In this document: positions 61,352 through 64,000 of the stretch, in pieces
Position numbering within the stretch: the first letter of the stretch is position 1
Layout: the number at the start of each line of letters is the position of its first letter
Origin: Phycisphaeraceae bacterium
GTDB lineage: Bacteria; Planctomycetota; Phycisphaerae; Phycisphaerales; UBA1924
Direction of reading: 5' to 3'
Assembly: GCA_023898685.1 (NCBI GenBank)
Contig: CP060234.1
Location: forward strand, 2,542,001-2,606,000
Length of the DNA stretch: 64,000 bases
Translations under genes and position numbers: made by a program
Notes under the pieces: generated by a model
Told to the model about the DNA's origin: nothing
Databases searched by the model: none
The model's input: the letters and a program-made list of their open reading frames with translations, nothing else

Positions 61352-62320
61352 ATGTCCGTGATCGCGCCGGGCTCGCCGGTCCAGATCGATGCCTCGAAGC
61401 CGACGGGCGAGGCTCTCACGCCGACCGATCTGGTCGAGCTGATCACCTCGTTCAATGAGGTGACCGCGAAGCTCGAAGCGACCCACGCGACGCTGAGGGG
61501 CGAGGTCGCCCGGCTCAACCAGGAGTTGCACGAAGCGAACGAGCGGCTCAGGAGGTCGGAGAGGCTGGCGGAGTTGGGCGAGATGGCCGCGGGGATCGCC
61601 CATGAGATCCGCAACCCGCTCGGCTCGATCAGCCTGTACAGCGAGATGCTGGCGAAGGACCTCCCCGACGCCGGGGACGGCGCCCCCGGGGGCGTGGCGC
61701 GGCGGATCGGCTCGGAGGTGCGTCGGCTCGACGCGATCGTCCGTGACGTGCTGAGCTTCGCGCGCGAGCTGCGGGTCAGGCCCGAGCCGATCCCGATCGC
61801 CGATCTCTTCGACGCCGCGACGCATTCGCTGCGGACGACCAATCCGGGTCGCGCGGCGCCGGTGTTCGGCCGGCTCGACGCCGAACCGGATCGCCCTCGC
61901 GCAGTCTGCTGCGACCAGTCGCTGGGCCTCCAGGCGTTGCTCAACGTGATCGAGAACGCGAGGCAGGCGATGGGCGGCACGCCGCTCGACCCGGTCACAC
62001 TCGATTGCCGGCCCGTCACGCTTCGGGCCAAGGGCGGGCGGGCCCGTCCCGGGGTGGCGTTGATCGTCACCGACTGCGGCCCGGGCATCGACGAGGCCGT
62101 ACTCGAGCGGATGTTCAACCCATTCTTCACGACGCGCGAGGCCGGCACGGGCCTGGGTCTCGCGATCGTGCACCGGATCGTCGACGCGCACGAGGGGTGC
62201 GTGGTCGTGCGGAACAACAGCGAGCTCGACCCGGGCGCACGAGGCGCGACGGTCGAGCTGCATTTTCCCGACATCGAATCGGATCGTGAACACTTTGCAG
62301 AAACGGAGCGCCAGGGATGA
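61352..62320 (+). CDS. Sensor histidine kinase, flagellar (FlrB/FleS-like)
   Basis: 322 aa, soluble. A coiled-coil segment (NEVTAKLEATHATLRGEVAR) precedes the H-box AAGIAHEIRNPLGSI (His84). The ATPase domain has LNVIENARQAMGG, DCGPGIDEAV, TTREAGTGLGLAIVHRIV. It should phosphorylate the regulator whose start overlaps its stop (ATGA). Starts 3 nt after the chaperone gene. Confidence 0.9.
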   Translation: MSVIAPGSPVQIDASKPTGEALTPTDLVELITSFNEVTAKLEATHATLRGEVARLNQELHEANERLRRSERLAELGEMAAGIAHEIRNPLGSISLYSEMLAKDLPDAGDGAPGGVARRIGSEVRRLDAIVRDVLSFARELRVRPEPIPIADLFDAATHSLRTTNPGRAAPVFGRLDAEPDRPRAVCCDQSLGLQALLNVIENARQAMGGTPLDPVTLDCRPVTLRAKGGRARPGVALIVTDCGPGIDEAVLERMFNPFFTTREAGTGLGLAIVHRIVDAHEGCVVVRNNSELDPGARGATVELHFPDIESDREHFAETERQG

Positions 62321-63762
62321 GCACCGTACTCGTGGTCGACGACAAAGAGATGATGCGTGACAGCGTCGCCCAGACGCTCCGGCGGGCGGGGTTCGAGGTC
62401 GCGGTGGCCGCCGATGGGCCGACCGCTCTCGGCATGATCGCCCAGAAGCGGCCCGACGCGATCGTCACCGACCTCAAGATGCCCGGCATGTCCGGCATCG
62501 AGCTGGTCGAGAAGATCGCCCAGATCGACGACACGCTGCCGTCGATCGTCATGACCGCGTTCGGCACGATCGAGACGGCCGTGGAGGCGATGAAGCGGGG
62601 GGCGTTCGACTACGTCACCAAGCCCTTCGAGGGTGACGAGCTCATCATCACGATCAAGCGGGGGCTGCGGCAGTCGAAGCTCGCCCGCGAGAACGCGGTG
62701 CTCCGGGCGGGCGCGGCGCGGGCCGAGGCGAGCGTCCCGAGCGGCGGTGGGCTTGACCGGCTCGTGGGCGTGTCTCCTCAGATGGACGACGTCAAGGCCC
62801 AGATCGAGGCGGTCGCGGCGAGCCAGGGCAACGTGCTGATCACAGGCGAGAGCGGCACGGGCAAGGAGGTTGTCGCGCGGGCCGTGCACGACCTGAGCCC
62901 CCGCTCGGGCGGCGCGTTCCTCGCCGTCAACTGCGCCGCGTTGAGCGAGAGCCTGCTCGAGAGCGAGCTGTTCGGGCACGAGCGCGGTGCGTTCACCGGG
63001 GCCGACAAGCTGCGAAAGGGCCGGTTCGAGCTGGCCGACGGCGGGACGCTGCTGCTCGACGAAGTGAGCGAGGTCAGCCCCCACATCCAGGCGAAGCTGC
63101 TGCGGGTGCTCCAGGAGCGGGCCTTCGAGCGGGTCGGCTCGAGCCTGACCATCGGTGTCGATGTCCGCGTCGTCGCGACGAGCAACCGCGACCTGACCGC
63201 GTCGATCGAGGCGGGTGATTTCCGGGGCGACCTCTTCTATCGACTCAACGTGCTGCCAGTCCATCTGCCCCCGCTGCGCGCACGGCGGGGGGACGTCGGC
63301 CCGCTCGCCGAGCACTTCATCGGGCGGTTCTGCGCCCGCGAGGGACGCGAGGCCCTGGGTTGGACCGACGCCGCGATGGACTCGCTCGAGCGGTACGCCT
63401 GGCCCGGCAATGTCCGCGAGCTACAGAACATCTGCGAGCGGGCGGTTGTGCTCGCGACGGCCCGGGGGGCGAGCCGGATCGACGCCCCGCTGATCGATCC
63501 GTGGCTGCGGAGCGAGCCGGGCCGGCTCGACGCGGCGCTGGCGGAGGTGAAGCCCGCACCCGTGAACGGGGCGGTGTACACGAACGGGCACGGGTCGATC
63601 CGCCCCTTGGCGGACATCGAGCGCGAGACCATTGTGACGACCCTGCACCATTTCAACGGGCACCGGCAGAAGACCGCCCGGGCGCTGGGCATCGGCGTGC
63701 GCACGCTGGGGCTCAAGCTCAAGAAATGGAAGGAAGAGCAGCTCGTCCCGGCGACGCTGTGA
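62317..63762 (+). CDS. Sigma-54-dependent response regulator, flagellar (FlrC/FleR-like)
   Basis: 481 aa. The receiver has phospho-acceptor Asp52 (IVTDLKMPG), the AAA+ domain has GESGTGKE and GAFTGAD, and the Fis-type HTH is NGHRQKTARALGIGVRTLGLKLKKWK. It should activate sigma-54 promoters of flagellar class genes, including a candidate site 60 bp downstream. Paralogous to the regulator at 18848. Coupled to the kinase gene. Confidence 0.94.
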   Translation: MSTVLVVDDKEMMRDSVAQTLRRAGFEVAVAADGPTALGMIAQKRPDAIVTDLKMPGMSGIELVEKIAQIDDTLPSIVMTAFGTIETAVEAMKRGAFDYVTKPFEGDELIITIKRGLRQSKLARENAVLRAGAARAEASVPSGGGLDRLVGVSPQMDDVKAQIEAVAASQGNVLITGESGTGKEVVARAVHDLSPRSGGAFLAVNCAALSESLLESELFGHERGAFTGADKLRKGRFELADGGTLLLDEVSEVSPHIQAKLLRVLQERAFERVGSSLTIGVDVRVVATSNRDLTASIEAGDFRGDLFYRLNVLPVHLPPLRARRGDVGPLAEHFIGRFCAREGREALGWTDAAMDSLERYAWPGNVRELQNICERAVVLATARGASRIDAPLIDPWLRSEPGRLDAALAEVKPAPVNGAVYTNGHGSIRPLADIERETIVTTLHHFNGHRQKTARALGIGVRTLGLKLKKWKEEQLVPATL

Positions 63763-63825
63763 GGGTGGCCCGGCCCGCCGAGCCGGGTGCAGGGTTGGGG
63801 CGGGAGGTCCGTGTCGCAGGGCGGC

Positions 63826-63840
63826 TGGCCCCTCGATTGC
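63826..63840 (+). promoter_or_regulatory. Candidate sigma-54 promoter before flgB
   Basis: TGGCCCCTCGATTGC has the -24 TGGC and -12 TTGC boxes at exact spacing (7 nt between). It is 13 nt before the flgB start, so the transcript would be nearly leaderless. Confidence 0.5.
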
Positions 63841-63852
63841 GAAAGGACGCGC

Positions 63853-64000
63853 GTGGGCATCATCGACCAGCTCGACAACGCCGGGGCGCTGCCCGCGCTC
63901 GACAAGATGATGCGCTTCGCCGCCGGCCGCCAGAAGCTGATCGCGCACAACATCGCGAACATGGACACGCCCGGATTCCTCGAGGTCGACGTCGACCCCA
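63853..64000 (+). CDS. flgB: Flagellar basal-body rod protein FlgB, N-terminal part
   Basis: The first 49 codons of FlgB, cut by the end of the window. The rod-protein N-terminal motif MMRFAAGRQKLIAHNIANMD followed by TPGF is diagnostic. FlgB is part of the proximal rod. GTG 63853 has GAAAGGA just upstream and gives the usual leader length. It presumably begins a flagellar operon. Confidence 0.92.
   Translation, partial: MGIIDQLDNAGALPALDKMMRFAAGRQKLIAHNIANMDTPGFLEVDVDP

Noticed and set aside
1..64000. rRNA or tRNA genes
   Set aside because: No cloverleaf with a TTCGAATC-type arm or rRNA-like sequence was found by reading; a tRNA scan would settle it.

Overview
This is a contiguous stretch of very GC-rich bacterial chromosome. 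The gene content points to Planctomycetota, most likely class Phycisphaerae. Supporting signs are a PEP-CTERM-like protein with a VPGPG/poly-Arg tail, a giant tricorn-type protease, small zinc-ribbon proteins of a planctomycete style, a MoxR/DUF58/vWA (Bat-type) operon, lipid A synthesis (lpxI), the MEP pathway (ispG) and sigma-54-linked flagellar genes. No rRNA, tRNA or CRISPR array was recognised.

Layout: 0.1-9 kb holds a tandem pair of SDR oxidoreductases, an L,D-transpeptidase, 5-formyl-THF cyclo-ligase overlapping rarA, a PlsC-type acyltransferase, a TraB/GumN-like protein and an alpha/beta hydrolase. 9-18 kb has a HEAT-repeat protein with a small membrane partner, ileS behind a possible Ile-rich leader peptide, a DUF1778/GNAT toxin-antitoxin pair and an M24 peptidase. 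18-28 kb holds a histidine kinase and NtrC-type regulator, a lipoprotein, a laminin-B-like surface protein, a macro-domain protein, a cyclase and the tricorn homologue. 28-32 kb is trehalose metabolism (otsA plus an OtsB-GH15 fusion). 33-42 kb is an eight-gene Bat operon with start/stop overlaps at most junctions. 42-49 kb holds a lipase-like lipoprotein, ispG, a REP-associated transposase, GNAT, Fur-like and PilZ genes and obgE. 49-53 kb is accessory: an IS5-type element that truncates a gene, a cluster of palindromes, and an arsR-arsC-acr3 operon with a frameshifted arsC. 53-64 kb holds a TlyA-like methyltransferase, lpxI, conserved small proteins, a lipoprotein/RDD/TPR block, and a FlgN-like chaperone, kinase and sigma-54 activator leading into flgB, which the window edge cuts.

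The most striking feature is a dense set of dispersed palindromic repeats (REP/BIME-like, about 20 loci) together with a single Y1-type REP-associated transposase (RAYT) whose flanks are 31/32 identical inverted REPs. Several palindromes are not intergenic. They lie in frame inside genes: a 66-bp perfect palindrome in rarA, a 99-bp one inside the methyltransferase domain of a TlyA-like protein, and others in the pre-signal-peptide n-regions of secreted or lipoprotein genes. The window therefore looks like a RAYT/REP system whose repeats have been turned into protein sequence, which I regard as the leading candidate for an undescribed system here.
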